Positions 1-10,837 of a stretch of 64,000 nucleotides of DNA are shown here, piece by piece. The stretch is from an uncultured Aquimarina sp. GTDB taxonomy: Bacteria; Bacteroidota; Bacteroidia; Flavobacteriales; Flavobacteriaceae. The notes below the pieces were generated by a model. It made no database searches, was not told where the DNA came from, and worked only from the letters and a program-made list of their open reading frames with translations. The stretch lies in NCBI GenBank assembly GCA_947501475.1, contig CANMWA010000006.1:248001-312000 (forward strand), written 5' to 3'. The first letter of the stretch is position 1, and every line of letters begins with the position of its first letter. The translations under genes were made by a program, and so were the position numbers.

Positions 1-272
1 ATTTCAGCATCTGGACTTGGATTTTCATCAAGTTTTATTGCAATATCAGTTACCTGCTCTTCATCAAGGATAATGTCACCATATAGATAAGAACCATCGC
101 TTAATTTTTCTACCTCAACTGGATCACCCAAGAAGAATTTTTGAACAAGTTTTGGTGTTTCGTTACTTTCGTCTGGTACTTCATCAAAACTTTCATTGGT
201 ACATGAAGTGATTAAAAGCCCTAAACTTAACGCAGTTAATTTTGCTAAGTGAATTAGATTTTTAGTTTTCAT
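1..272 (-). CDS. Lipoprotein, N-terminal part only (runs off the window)
   Basis: The ATG lies at 272-270 on the minus strand and the frame stays open for 90 codons to the window edge, so the C-terminus is missing. The first 24 residues form a lipoprotein signal peptide: a basic start (MKTKN), a hydrophobic core and the lipobox LITSC. The mature part is acidic (ESFDEVPDESNE) and then reads like a propeptide or linker. Nothing in the visible 90 residues identifies a family. Secreted flavobacterial metalloproteases often start this way, but that is only a guess. It is divergent from gyrB across a 500-bp gap. Confidence 0.7.
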   Translation of the reverse strand, partial: MKTKNLIHLAKLTALSLGLLITSCTNESFDEVPDESNETPKLVQKFFLGDPVEVEKLSDGSYLYGDIILDEEQVTDIAIKLDENPSPDAE

Positions 273-728
273 TTTTTTTAATTAAAAATTTGAGTTTGTG
301 AATTATTTCAGCTGTGATAACTAACATATTGAGCTTGTTATTTCAAACCGATGGGTTAAAAGTATTTTAAAAAGTGTTAATTCATGTTAATGAATGAGTA
401 TCCGTAAGGCGCAAGCTATTAATCGTACTATATGGTTGCCTAAAAAAGTTTTGCTATATTGTTTTTGGCATATTTTTTTTAAGACTGAAGGTGTTTTGAT
501 AATAAAAAAACAATATAATTATCAAGCAGTTGTGCTTCTGATTTCTCTAGATTTGTAGTTAGATTTTTAAGAGGGTTTGATAATTATAAAATTATAATAA
601 AATCCATTTAAGGCTGTTTTTATCGTTTTTAAGAGCGTTTTCTTTTTTTCTGGTACTAATCTTAACTAATTGTTGATAACTCTTTAAATCATCTTTGATA
701 AAATCCTTTTATCCTTTAGTTGATTTTT
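273..728. other. Long AT-rich intergenic region between divergent genes
   Basis: About 455 bp separates the start of the lipoprotein gene (minus) from the gyrB promoter element (plus). I see no convincing open frame, RNA gene or repeat in it. It is AT-rich with many T-runs. Confidence 0.5.
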
Positions 729-736
729 TATCTTTG
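729..736 (+). promoter_or_regulatory. gyrB promoter, -7 element TATCTTTG
   Basis: TATCTTTG matches the Bacteroidota -7 consensus TAnnTTTG exactly and lies 38 bp before the gyrB ATG, giving a short leader. A -33 TTG is not clear at the usual spacing. Confidence 0.55.
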
Positions 737-765
737 TTCGTTAACCAAAATTATCATAAAAATAA

Positions 766-2715
<1,950 letters not shown>

Positions 2716-2737
2716 CTAAAACTTTAGATTATATTTT

Positions 2738-2776
2738 AAAATCCGCTATATAAATTGGTATAGCGGATTTTTTTTA
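2738..2776 (+). terminator. Rho-independent terminator after gyrB
   Basis: Twelve-bp stem (AAATCCGCTATA paired with TATAGCGGATTT), 8-nt loop, then a run of eight T. It lies 22 bp after the gyrB stop. Confidence 0.85.
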
Positions 2777-2805
2777 TATTGCACTGCCTATTAAACCCAA
2801 ATCAA

Positions 2806-3804
2806 ATGAAAAAACGTACACTATTATTGGTATTTCTTCTAGGGTATACTACCTATTCACAAACCGATATAGATCAAATTCTAGAAATTGGTATTACTAA
2901 TGCACAACGATTTAGCGAAGATTATTTTGCGCCGGCTGGAGAAGCTCTGGTAAATAACATGTCTAATGGTTGGTATACTACAGCAAAGACCAAAAAATTA
3001 TGGCATTTTGAAGTAGGTATAGTAGGAAACCTTTCTTTTATAAGAGAGGATAAACAGTCTTTTCTTCTTCGTACACAAGAGTATGAAAATTTAGCCTTTA
3101 GTGACGGGCAAATTAGTCAATTAGTTGGTAATGCTTTAGGAACAAATCAAGGCGGTACTTCGGTAATTATTAGCGAAGCAGGCTCTGCGCTAGAAGTTGT
3201 ATTACCAGGCGGGATTGGTGATGCCGAAATTGGTTCTTTGCCAGGCGGATTTGTTCAAGCGTCAATGGGACTCATAAAAAGTACAGAAATAAAACTTCGT
3301 TTTTTGCCTAAAATAAAAGCAGTAGGAAATGCCGAAATTCAATTATATGGAGCGGCACTTCAACATGAGGTAACCGATTGGGTGTTTCCATTAAAACGAT
3401 GGCCTGTTAGAGTTGCAGCTTTACTAGGCTATACAAATGTGAAAGGGTTTTATGATCTAAATACTTCTAGTGGCGTTCCGGGTTCAGATCAAGAGGTTGA
3501 GTTACGTTCAAATTCTTGGTTGTTGACTACAATTGTATCTACCAAATTACCAGTATTAAATTTTTATGGAGGTCTTGGGTATTATTTTGGAGCTACAAAT
3601 GCAGACCTGTTAGGAACATATCAAATACAAAATGGGCCATTTGCTTCAGAGATAGTTACAGATCCCATTCGAGTAAAAAATAAAACTAAAGGGGTTAAGG
3701 CCACTATTGGAGCTAGAGTAAAATATGGCTTCTTTAAGGCTAATTTGGATTACACTTTGCAAAATTATAATAATCTATCTATAGGGCTGGCTGTTGGCTG
3801 GTAA
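2806..3804 (+). CDS. DUF6588 family protein, secreted or outer-membrane
   Basis: I place the start at the ATG at 2806, not at the in-frame ATG at 2779. From 2806 the protein begins with a clean signal peptide (MKKRTLLLVFLLGYTTYSQ), and 2779 lies just past the gyrB terminator T-run. The 332-residue product has the features I associate with DUF6588: an N-terminal helical stretch followed by alternating beta strands rich in aromatic residues, ending in a C-terminal strand with terminal Trp (GLAVGW). That pattern suggests an outer-membrane barrel. The function of the family is unknown. It is monocistronic between gyrB and mdh. Confidence 0.75.
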   Translation: MKKRTLLLVFLLGYTTYSQTDIDQILEIGITNAQRFSEDYFAPAGEALVNNMSNGWYTTAKTKKLWHFEVGIVGNLSFIREDKQSFLLRTQEYENLAFSDGQISQLVGNALGTNQGGTSVIISEAGSALEVVLPGGIGDAEIGSLPGGFVQASMGLIKSTEIKLRFLPKIKAVGNAEIQLYGAALQHEVTDWVFPLKRWPVRVAALLGYTNVKGFYDLNTSSGVPGSDQEVELRSNSWLLTTIVSTKLPVLNFYGGLGYYFGATNADLLGTYQIQNGPFASEIVTDPIRVKNKTKGVKATIGARVKYGFFKANLDYTLQNYNNLSIGLAVGW

Positions 3805-3910
3805 TTTACCTTCTGTTTGTGAATTAATTCGTTAAAGAATTCGTATTTTCGCGCTGGTATTGAAATCTTTTCAATAGGACATTAATATTAATTAAAATAC
3901 ATACAAAACA

Positions 3911-4837
3911 ATGAAAGTTACAGTAGTAGGAGCTGGTGCAGTAGGTGCAAGTTGTGCCGAATATATAGCAATTAAGGATTTTGCTTCAGAAGTAGTGTTG
4001 TTAGATATTAAAGAAGGATATGCAGAGGGAAAAGCGATGGACCTTATGCAAACAGCTTCTTTAAATGGATTTGATACTAAAATCACAGGTACTACAGGAG
4101 ATTATTCTAAAACTGCAGGTAGTGATATCGCTGTAATTACTTCTGGGATTCCTCGTAAACCAGGGATGACTCGTGAAGAGTTGATCGGGATTAATGCAGG
4201 TATTGTTAAAGCCGTATCTTCTAGTTTGATCGAGCATTCTCCCAACACAATTATTATTGTGGTAAGTAACCCTATGGATACAATGACGTATTTAGTGCAT
4301 AAAACTACAGGCCTTCCTAAAAATAGAATTATTGGTATGGGTGGTGCTTTGGATAGTGCACGTTTTAAATATAGATTGGCAGAAGCATTAGGAGCTCCGA
4401 TTTCTGATGTTGATGGTATGGTGATTGGTGGTCATAGTGATAAAGGAATGGTGCCATTAACTAGATTAGCTACAAGAAATAGTGTGCCTGTTTCAGAATT
4501 TATATCTAATGATAGGCTAGAGCAAGTAGCAGCCGATACCAAAGTAGGTGGTGCTACATTAACGAAATTGCTAGGAACATCTGCATGGTATGCGCCAGGA
4601 GCAGCTGTATCTGGTTTAGTACAGGCAATTGCTTGCGATCAAAAGAAGATATTTCCTTGTTCTGTTTTATTAGAAGGAGAATATGGCTTAAGTGATCTTT
4701 GTATTGGTGCGCCAGTGGTACTAGGTAAAAATGGTATCGAAAAAATTGTTGAAATCAAATTAAGCGATGCCGAAAAAACTAAACTAACAGAAAGCGCAGA
4801 AGGTGTTAAGAAAACAAATGGATTATTAGAACTATAA
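3911..4837 (+). CDS. mdh: Malate dehydrogenase (NAD-dependent)
   Basis: Catalyses reversible oxidation of malate to oxaloacetate in the TCA cycle; cytoplasmic. The 308-residue protein starts with the Rossmann dinucleotide motif GAGAVGAS at residues 7-14. It has the substrate-loop arginines in IPRKPGMTREEL, the NAD-site SNPMDTMTY, and the catalytic His near 175 in GGHSDKG. This is the LDH-like, 305-315-residue type typical of Bacteroidota, not the enterobacterial type. The gene stands alone and ends in its own hairpin terminator. A weaker promoter-like TATTTTCG lies at 3844, with TTTG 24 bp before it. Confidence 0.96.
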   Translation: MKVTVVGAGAVGASCAEYIAIKDFASEVVLLDIKEGYAEGKAMDLMQTASLNGFDTKITGTTGDYSKTAGSDIAVITSGIPRKPGMTREELIGINAGIVKAVSSSLIEHSPNTIIIVVSNPMDTMTYLVHKTTGLPKNRIIGMGGALDSARFKYRLAEALGAPISDVDGMVIGGHSDKGMVPLTRLATRNSVPVSEFISNDRLEQVAADTKVGGATLTKLLGTSAWYAPGAAVSGLVQAIACDQKKIFPCSVLLEGEYGLSDLCIGAPVVLGKNGIEKIVEIKLSDAEKTKLTESAEGVKKTNGLLEL

Positions 4838-4858
4838 GCCCTTGTTATAAAAATTTGT

Positions 4859-4890
4859 AAAAAAGATCGCTATTATAGCGATCTTTTTTG
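4859..4890 (+). terminator. Rho-independent terminator after mdh
   Basis: GATCGCTA pairs with TAGCGATC around a very short loop, with A-run and T-run flanks extending the stem. It begins about 22 bp after the mdh stop. Confidence 0.85.
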
Positions 4891-4984
4891 TTTTTAAAGC
4901 TTTAATTTTTAATGATTTATAACTTTCAATAGATTGTAATTGGATATTTATTTAAAGTCTTTAGAAATGCAGTTTTAATTTTTT

Positions 4985-4992
4985 TATATTTG
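4985..4992 (+). promoter_or_regulatory. Promoter -7 element TATATTTG, 4 nt from the start codon
   Basis: Exact TAnnTTTG match. Only four bases (CCGC) separate its last G from the ATG at 4997, so the transcript should begin at or next to the start codon (leaderless). Confidence 0.55.
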
Positions 4993-4996
4993 CCGC

Positions 4997-5617
4997 ATGA
5001 AGAAAAAATGGTACTTCGGGACTTTAATCACTGCACTAGCATTGCTTGTTGTTGTTCAGCAGCAAACTGTTGTACCTAATCAGGAAATTGTATTAGAGTT
5101 TATTAATATTGAGGTTACCTCTCAAGAAGCCCAAAAAGCGATAGCAATTGTAAAGAAACAATTGCAATCCATTGGGGTAAATAATGCAAGGATATCAAAA
5201 GAATTAAAAAAAGGTACCCTTAAAATTTCCTATTACAGCGACGCAGATGTAGAGTTTATAAAAAGAATACTTTCTACATCTCAAAATGTGGCTCTAGACC
5301 ATGTTCTTTACGATCAAAATGAAAGTAGTAGCCAATTTCCTGTAGATGAAAATTCAAAAGACTATAATCTTGATGTTTATGAAATCCAAAAAAGTACAGA
5401 TTTTGACTCTGACTTTAGTGGTATATCTATTTTAGAAATAAAGCAAGAACAAGATGGGTCTTATGGCACTAAAACATATAGTTTTGTTACTCAAATTGAT
5501 GACAATGATATAAGTAGGCTCATAAAAGTAGCCCAGAAAGTAAATAAAAATATTGCAATAGCAATAGATAATACTTCTCATAACATCCCAGAAGTGAGAG
5601 CTGGACCAATCTCTTAA
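4997..5617 (+). CDS. Membrane-anchored protein resembling a stand-alone SecD head domain
   Basis: The 206-residue protein has an N-terminal membrane anchor or signal (residues 5-21) and an extracytoplasmic remainder. Residues 42-105 line up by eye with residues 188-248 of the SecDF encoded next. In both, a helix leads to KxxxxxGV, then an (N)xxI segment, a short beta strand (LKI / LVEL), a D-V-x-x-I/V-x-x-L helix and a closing strand ending in D-V. This is the conserved SecD P1 head-type fold, so I infer a SecDF accessory or paralogous domain. The rest, after residue 110, is acidic and unfamiliar. It is separated from secDF by a structured 222-bp leader. A named family is not recognised. Confidence 0.6.
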   Translation: MKKKWYFGTLITALALLVVVQQQTVVPNQEIVLEFINIEVTSQEAQKAIAIVKKQLQSIGVNNARISKELKKGTLKISYYSDADVEFIKRILSTSQNVALDHVLYDQNESSSQFPVDENSKDYNLDVYEIQKSTDFDSDFSGISILEIKQEQDGSYGTKTYSFVTQIDDNDISRLIKVAQKVNKNIAIAIDNTSHNIPEVRAGPIS

Positions 5618-5664
5618 TTGGAATTCACAGCTTTAAGAAATTCCTAAAACAAATCAGATTTTTA

Positions 5665-5751
5665 TTAAAAAGTTAAAAAAAGAGCGATTTATAAACTCTT
5701 GGATGTCATTAACTTTTTAAATCTAGCTTTTATCATTACTATGATAAAGCT
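5665..5751 (+). promoter_or_regulatory. Two consecutive hairpins in the secDF leader
   Basis: A perfect 12-bp inverted repeat (TTAAAAAGTTAA at 5665-5676 with TTAACTTTTTAA at 5709-5720) contains an inner AAGAG/CTCTT pair. It is followed by a second hairpin at 5725-5751 (AGCTTTTATCAT with ATGATAAAGCT, one bulge, loop TACT). The first could terminate the upstream gene, but the T-run is short. Together they may form a regulated 5' leader of secDF, which starts at 5840. Confidence 0.4.
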
Positions 5752-5839
5752 TATTTACATAGTATTAAATAATTAAAACTAATTGTCAAATGTTGAGTAA
5801 ATTTTATAATTACTTGGGTTTGACCAAAATAAATAAATA

Positions 5840-8836
5840 ATGCAAAATAAAGGACTTGTTAGAGTATTTGCGATTTTATTTGGATTGGTATGTGTATACC
5901 AATTATCATATACGTATCTAACCTACACAAAAGAGAAAGAGGCTGAAGTCTATGCTCAACAAAAGTATCCAAATGCTGAAGATTCGAAGTTAAGAGAAAC
6001 AGCAGAAGGAACTTATTTGGATTCTATAGGTAAAGAAGAAATTTTTGCTGGTATTACCTATAATGATGCAAAAAACAAAGAACTTAATAAGGGTCTTGAC
6101 CTTAAAGGTGGAATCAACGTAATCCTTCAAATCTCAGTAAAAGATATCCTTAAGGGGTTAGCTAATAATTCTAAAGACCCATCTTTTAATCAAGCATTAC
6201 TTGCTACAGATGAGTTGCAAAAAGATAGTCAGAATAATTACATTGATGACTTCTTTTCTGAATTTGAAAAAGTACCAGATGCACAATTAGCATCTCCAGA
6301 TATTTTTGCAAATAGAGATCTACAAGGAGTAGTCGAATTTGGAATGTCTAATGATGAGGTTAAGCTAAAACTTAAAGAAAAAATTGATGAGTCAGTAACT
6401 TCTGCGTTCGAGGTTTTGCGTAAGCGTATTGATAAATTCGGTGTTACTCAGCCAAATATTCAGCGTTTAGGAGAGTCTGGTCGTATTCTTGTAGAATTAC
6501 CGGGAGCAAAGGATGTAAATAGGGTGCAAAGCTTACTGCAAAGTACAGCTCAGTTAGAATTCTGGGATGTGTACAAATCAGAAGAAGTGCTTCCTTTTTT
6601 GTTTGCAGCTAATAATTTACTGAAAGAAGAAGTTGATAAAGTAAAAACCGAAGTTGAAGAGAAAAGTGAAGTAGCTGTTGATTCGACACAAGTTGATACC
6701 ACAAAATCTGATGCTGATTCGGCTATCGATGATTTATTAGAAGATGCTGAAGATTCTACAAACATAGCAGAGCAAGTAAATCCATTATTTGATTTAATCG
6801 CAGTACAAGGTAATCAAGGTGGCCCGGTAGTTGTTTCGGTAGAAAGGAAAAACGCTGATCAATTTATGGCGTATCTTAATGATCCTAAAGTAAGAGCTTT
6901 ATTACCAACAGAGCAACGTTATGCAAAATTTGCATGGGGTAAACCAGAAAAGGATTCTGAATTTTTAGATCTATATGCGGTTAAAGGGAATCGAGATAAC
7001 GAACCTGAGCTAAGTGGCGGTGTTATTACCGATGCAAGACAAGAATATAACCAAGTAGGAAAAGTTACAGTTACCATGCAAATGGATGGTAAAGGAGCTA
7101 AAAAATGGGAAGAAATGACGGGTCGTGCTTTTGCACAAAGAAGCCAGATTGCAGTCGTTCTTGATGATGTTGTGTATTCTGCACCTGGAGTTACAACTGG
7201 AGCAATTAGCGGAGGAAGAAGTGAGATCACAGGTGATTTTTCTATAGAAGAAGGTCAGGATTTAGCAAACGTTTTGAGAGCAGGTAAATTACCAGCTTCT
7301 GCAGATATTATTCAAAGTGAAGTTGTAGGACCATCACTAGGGCAAGAAGCTATCGATAGTGGTGTCATGTCTTTTGCAATTGCATTAGTATTAATTCTTA
7401 TCTGGATGATATTCTACTACGGTAAAGCAGGTGCTTTTGCCGATGTAGCCTTGGTAGTTAACATCTTATTTATATTCGGAGTCTTAGCTGGATTAAAAGC
7501 AGTATTAACGCTTCCTGGTATTGCGGGTATTGTATTAACAATCGGTATGTCGGTTGATGCAAACGTGTTGATCTTTGAGAGAATTAGAGAAGAATTAGCA
7601 AAAGGAAAATCTCAAGCAGACGCAATAAAAGATGGATTTAACAATGCATTGTCTTCTATTCTTGATGCTAACATTACTACTGGACTTACTGGTCTGATCC
7701 TATTAACGATTGGTACAGGACCAATTAAAGGTTTTGCAACTACCTTATTGATCGGTATCCTTACGTCATTATTTACTGCAATTTTTGTAACCCGATTATT
7801 TATAGATGGATATGGTAAAAATGGAAAAGAATTAGCATTTTCTACTGGTGCAACCAAGAATTTGTTTAAGAATGTAAATATTGATTTCTTAAAGAAACGT
7901 AAGATAGCTTATGTGATCTCTGGTGTTATTATAATTGGTGGTATAGCTTCTTTATTTACTAATAACTTAGATTACGGTGTTGATTTTGTTGGAGGTAGAA
8001 CGTATACTGTTCGTTTTGCTAAAGATGTTGTTCCTACAACAGTAGAGAAAGATCTAGTTGCTGCATTCGAGAGTGCTCAGGCAAAAACTCTTGGAGCAAA
8101 TAACCAGCTGAAGATTACAACTAAATATAAGGTTAACGAAACAGGAACAGAAGTAGATATTGAAATCACAAAAAAATTATTTGAAGCTTTACAGCCATAT
8201 TTGACTGATGGCTTGACGTATGATGAATTTTCTAATGGAGATGAAGATAAGCAAGTAGGTATTATGTCTTCTATGAAGGTTGGTCCTACAATTGCCGATG
8301 ATATTAAACAAGCAGCTTTCTGGTCTGTATTAGGATCATTGATCGTGGTATTCTTGTATATTTTATTACGATTTAGAAGATGGCAATTTAGTTTAGGTGC
8401 AGTTGCCGCTGTATTCCATGATGTATTAGTTGTATTAGGTGTGTTCTCTATAACCTGGAAATTTATGCCTTTCAATATGGAAATTGACCAGGCATTTATA
8501 GCAGCTATACTTACTGTAATTGGTTACTCTCTGAATGATACCGTGGTTGTATTTGATAGAATTCGTGAATTCTTTAAAGAACATACAACATGGCCATTGG
8601 ATAAGAATGTAAATGGAGCACTTAATAGTACATTAAGCCGTACGTTAAATACCTCTTTAACTACATTATTAGTACTTGTTGCAATATTTATATTTGCAGC
8701 ACCATTACGAGGATTTATGTTCTCATTAATTATAGGTGTATTAGTAGGTACATATTCATCTTTGTTTATAGCTACACCAATTATGCACGATACTGTGAGT
8801 AAAGTAGGTTTAAAAGAGAAAAAAACAGAAGAGTAG
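5840..8836 (+). CDS. secDF: Protein translocase subunit SecDF (fused SecD and SecF)
   Basis: Inner-membrane RND-type pump that uses the proton gradient to help Sec-exported proteins leave the channel. The 998-residue fusion has one N-terminal membrane helix (residues 8-28) and a SecD periplasmic region with the head-domain motif RKRIDKFGV near 194. A long acidic, Asp/Ser-rich insertion follows (about 265-315). The SecD transmembrane block starts near 500 and includes GMSVDANVLIFERIREE. The SecF half has DYGVDFVGGR near 715 and the closing block with GYSLNDTVVVFDRIREFF. The fusion is the normal state in Bacteroidota. All SecA-dependent export, including that of the T9SS cargo here, would rely on it. 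Confidence 0.96.
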   Translation: MQNKGLVRVFAILFGLVCVYQLSYTYLTYTKEKEAEVYAQQKYPNAEDSKLRETAEGTYLDSIGKEEIFAGITYNDAKNKELNKGLDLKGGINVILQISVKDILKGLANNSKDPSFNQALLATDELQKDSQNNYIDDFFSEFEKVPDAQLASPDIFANRDLQGVVEFGMSNDEVKLKLKEKIDESVTSAFEVLRKRIDKFGVTQPNIQRLGESGRILVELPGAKDVNRVQSLLQSTAQLEFWDVYKSEEVLPFLFAANNLLKEEVDKVKTEVEEKSEVAVDSTQVDTTKSDADSAIDDLLEDAEDSTNIAEQVNPLFDLIAVQGNQGGPVVVSVERKNADQFMAYLNDPKVRALLPTEQRYAKFAWGKPEKDSEFLDLYAVKGNRDNEPELSGGVITDARQEYNQVGKVTVTMQMDGKGAKKWEEMTGRAFAQRSQIAVVLDDVVYSAPGVTTGAISGGRSEITGDFSIEEGQDLANVLRAGKLPASADIIQSEVVGPSLGQEAIDSGVMSFAIALVLILIWMIFYYGKAGAFADVALVVNILFIFGVLAGLKAVLTLPGIAGIVLTIGMSVDANVLIFERIREELAKGKSQADAIKDGFNNALSSILDANITTGLTGLILLTIGTGPIKGFATTLLIGILTSLFTAIFVTRLFIDGYGKNGKELAFSTGATKNLFKNVNIDFLKKRKIAYVISGVIIIGGIASLFTNNLDYGVDFVGGRTYTVRFAKDVVPTTVEKDLVAAFESAQAKTLGANNQLKITTKYKVNETGTEVDIEITKKLFEALQPYLTDGLTYDEFSNGDEDKQVGIMSSMKVGPTIADDIKQAAFWSVLGSLIVVFLYILLRFRRWQFSLGAVAAVFHDVLVVLGVFSITWKFMPFNMEIDQAFIAAILTVIGYSLNDTVVVFDRIREFFKEHTTWPLDKNVNGALNSTLSRTLNTSLTTLLVLVAIFIFAAPLRGFMFSLIIGVLVGTYSSLFIATPIMHDTVSKVGLKEKKTEE

Positions 8837-8860
8837 AAAAACACTTTTAGTTTTGATAAT

Positions 8861-8896
8861 AAAAAAATCCATCGTGTTTACGATGGATTTTTTTAT
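8861..8896. terminator. Bidirectional terminator between secDF and the DUF192 gene
   Basis: AAAATCCATCG pairs with CGATGGATTTT around a 6-nt loop. A-run and T-run on either side make it usable from both strands, which fits the convergent genes. Confidence 0.8.
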
Positions 8897-8918
8897 TTCT
8901 ATATAATTTCTAGGGTTA

Positions 8919-9410
8919 TTACATTTTGGTAAATGTAATAGAATCCCCTGCTTTAAGTCCCCAATTGTCAGTTAAATTGGCGTTTACCTCTAAAACATAT
9001 TGTGCAGGGCCATTAGAAGGTAACGAAGACTCATCAAGAGGTTGTGCATTTTTTTGAATACTGATCACTTTGTTTTCTTTATTAATGAAGATAATATCTA
9101 ATGCAAACTCAGTATTTTTCATATAAAAAGAACGAGGAACTTCATCCTCAAATATAAATAACATGCCCTGACTGTCTAGCATTGATTTGCGATACATTAG
9201 ACCAGTTTGGATTTGATAATCATTATCTGCAATTTCTATATCTAATTTTGTAATGACAGATGATATAGAATCTTTCATGCTAAATAAAGAAAGTTCTCCT
9301 TCTTTAGTGAAATTTACTTCTTTAACGAGGTTCTTGTTTGTTTCTGTTTTACAAGAAGACAATTGTAAGATAGTACATGCAATTGCTAAAATATAAATGC
9401 TTTTTCTCAT
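8919..9410 (-). CDS. DUF192 domain lipoprotein
   Basis: The 163-residue protein starts with a lipoprotein signal peptide (lipobox LSSC, Cys 20) and is otherwise a single DUF192 domain. Recognisable family marks are QTGLMYRKSML near residues 68-78, the FYMKNTEFALDIIFIN block near 95-110, and a C-terminal NWGLKAGD segment. The family forms a small beta-barrel whose function is not firmly known. It is probably anchored on the periplasmic side of a membrane. It stands alone on the minus strand, convergent with secDF. Confidence 0.85.
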   Translation of the reverse strand: MRKSIYILAIACTILQLSSCKTETNKNLVKEVNFTKEGELSLFSMKDSISSVITKLDIEIADNDYQIQTGLMYRKSMLDSQGMLFIFEDEVPRSFYMKNTEFALDIIFINKENKVISIQKNAQPLDESSLPSNGPAQYVLEVNANLTDNWGLKAGDSITFTKM

Positions 9411-9441
9411 AGATCTTATTTTGAAGAAACTAAAAGTATGT

Positions 9442-9480
9442 AAAAAAGCCGCACTTCAAAAATATGTAATGCGACTTTTT
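9442..9480 (-). terminator. Terminator after creD (minus strand)
   Basis: Read on the minus strand, AAAAAGTCGCA pairs with TGCGGCTTTTT with one wobble pair, followed by a T-run. It closes the minus-strand cluster that ends in creD. Confidence 0.65.
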
Positions 9481-9493
9481 ATGTATTTACTAA

Positions 9494-10811
9494 TTAATCA
9501 TTCTTCCAATCAATTTTTCGGGATATCATCATAATGGTACCTAAGATGATAAATAATCCTATGCTACCTACAAGTAATGCATAATTTTCTAGTTGTATGA
9601 TCACAAAAATAAAGGTGTATAATGCTATTAGTGATGCAGAGATAAATCCCATGAATTTTAAACTTTTAAGTATTGCCTTAGCATACATAGAGATTAATAT
9701 AACGACAGCGACACTAGCCACAACATAGGCTTTTAGGAAACTAGAGTGTTCGGATATTGAAATTAGTAAGGTGTAGAACATAGATAATGCTAATCCGATC
9801 ATTAGATATTAAAAAGAACACTAAAAATGTAAGCGCAATAACCAAATACCCATATTTGGCGGCACGTTCACTTTTTTGATATTCATCTACAGGAATTAAA
9901 AGCTTTACTCCAAAAGCTGAGGTATCGATATGTGGCAATTCTCCAAAAAATTCCTGTTCGAATTCTCGGTTAATTTGTAAAACTTTCCAATGGGCTTTGA
10001 AACCACTCTCGGTAATTTCTTTGGTTTTTGTGTTTGGTAAATAATTGCCATTAAAACTTGGCGATGCCCAATTAGATGTCATAGCAACATTAGTTTCTCT
10101 ACCTACTGGGATAAACCGTAATTGTTCGCTACCATTGATAACAAGGTCTAAACTAAAATCTATTGGATTTTCTTTGGGTAATGAAGCTTCTTTTAAGAAT
10201 TTTGTTTCTAGTGTATTTGTATATGAATTTTGTGTATACCTTGACCGTAGTGGATAACTATTGGTATTGATTTTTAGCTCCAGATTACTTCTAATACCTT
10301 TTAGATTTGTAGAATTTATAATGACGGTTGCTTTGTTCCACAAAATATCCTCTTTTTTTATGTCCTGAATTTCAAAATTTGGTAACGTAAAAGAACCTGT
10401 AATCTTCATGTCGGCTGTATATACTACAGATTCATAGATGCTTCTTCCAAGAGTTTCGGAATCAATATTTGCTTTGATATCTAATGTATTAGGGAAAAAA
10501 TAGGCATGTTTTATCGTAACAAGATCTTCTTCGTAATATGATTTTGTTTTTTCATCCCAATTCTTTTTGAGATTATGTATCTGGTACGGAATTTTTAATA
10601 CCGGACCATATAATAATACTTCATTTCCCCATTTTTGGTTGATTTCTTTTACCACTTCAGTTTGCCTATAAGAACGTTCTCTAATTAGGCTTTGGATATA
10701 TGATAATGGGATTAATAAAACTAGAATTAGTATCCCAACCATAAACATGCGTATGGTTATTGAAGTTTTGATCCATTGCCCGAAGGACTTTTTTTGTTTT
10801 TGGGTTTCCAT
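9494..10811 (-). pseudogene. creD: creD, broken by an out-of-frame internal deletion
   Basis: Two overlapping frames together make one CreD (DUF inner-membrane, CreD/CET family). Frame one (10811 down to 9741) holds the N-terminal membrane helix, the large periplasmic domain and helix two (GYLVIALTFLVFFL), then ends in about 25 residues unrelated to the family. Frame two (9802 down to 9494) holds the C-terminal helices, beginning MIGLALSMFYTLL and ending SRKIDW. In intact members the two parts are joined by a short segment of roughly a dozen residues (FEVL...RIHPIQY type). Here that segment is missing and the frame shifts at about 9810/9811. I infer loss of function unless the pieces assemble. 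A sequencing error is less likely because codons are missing, not just one base. Confidence 0.8.
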
Positions 10812-10837
10812 AGTTAATAAATTTTATAGTATTTGTA

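Noticed and set aside
6550..8844. Several open frames on the minus strand across secDF
   Set aside because: Shadows of the secDF coding strand; no signal, family or spacing support.
9494..9802. Independent small membrane protein gene
   Set aside because: Its sequence is the C-terminal third of CreD, so it is better read as part of a frameshifted gene.
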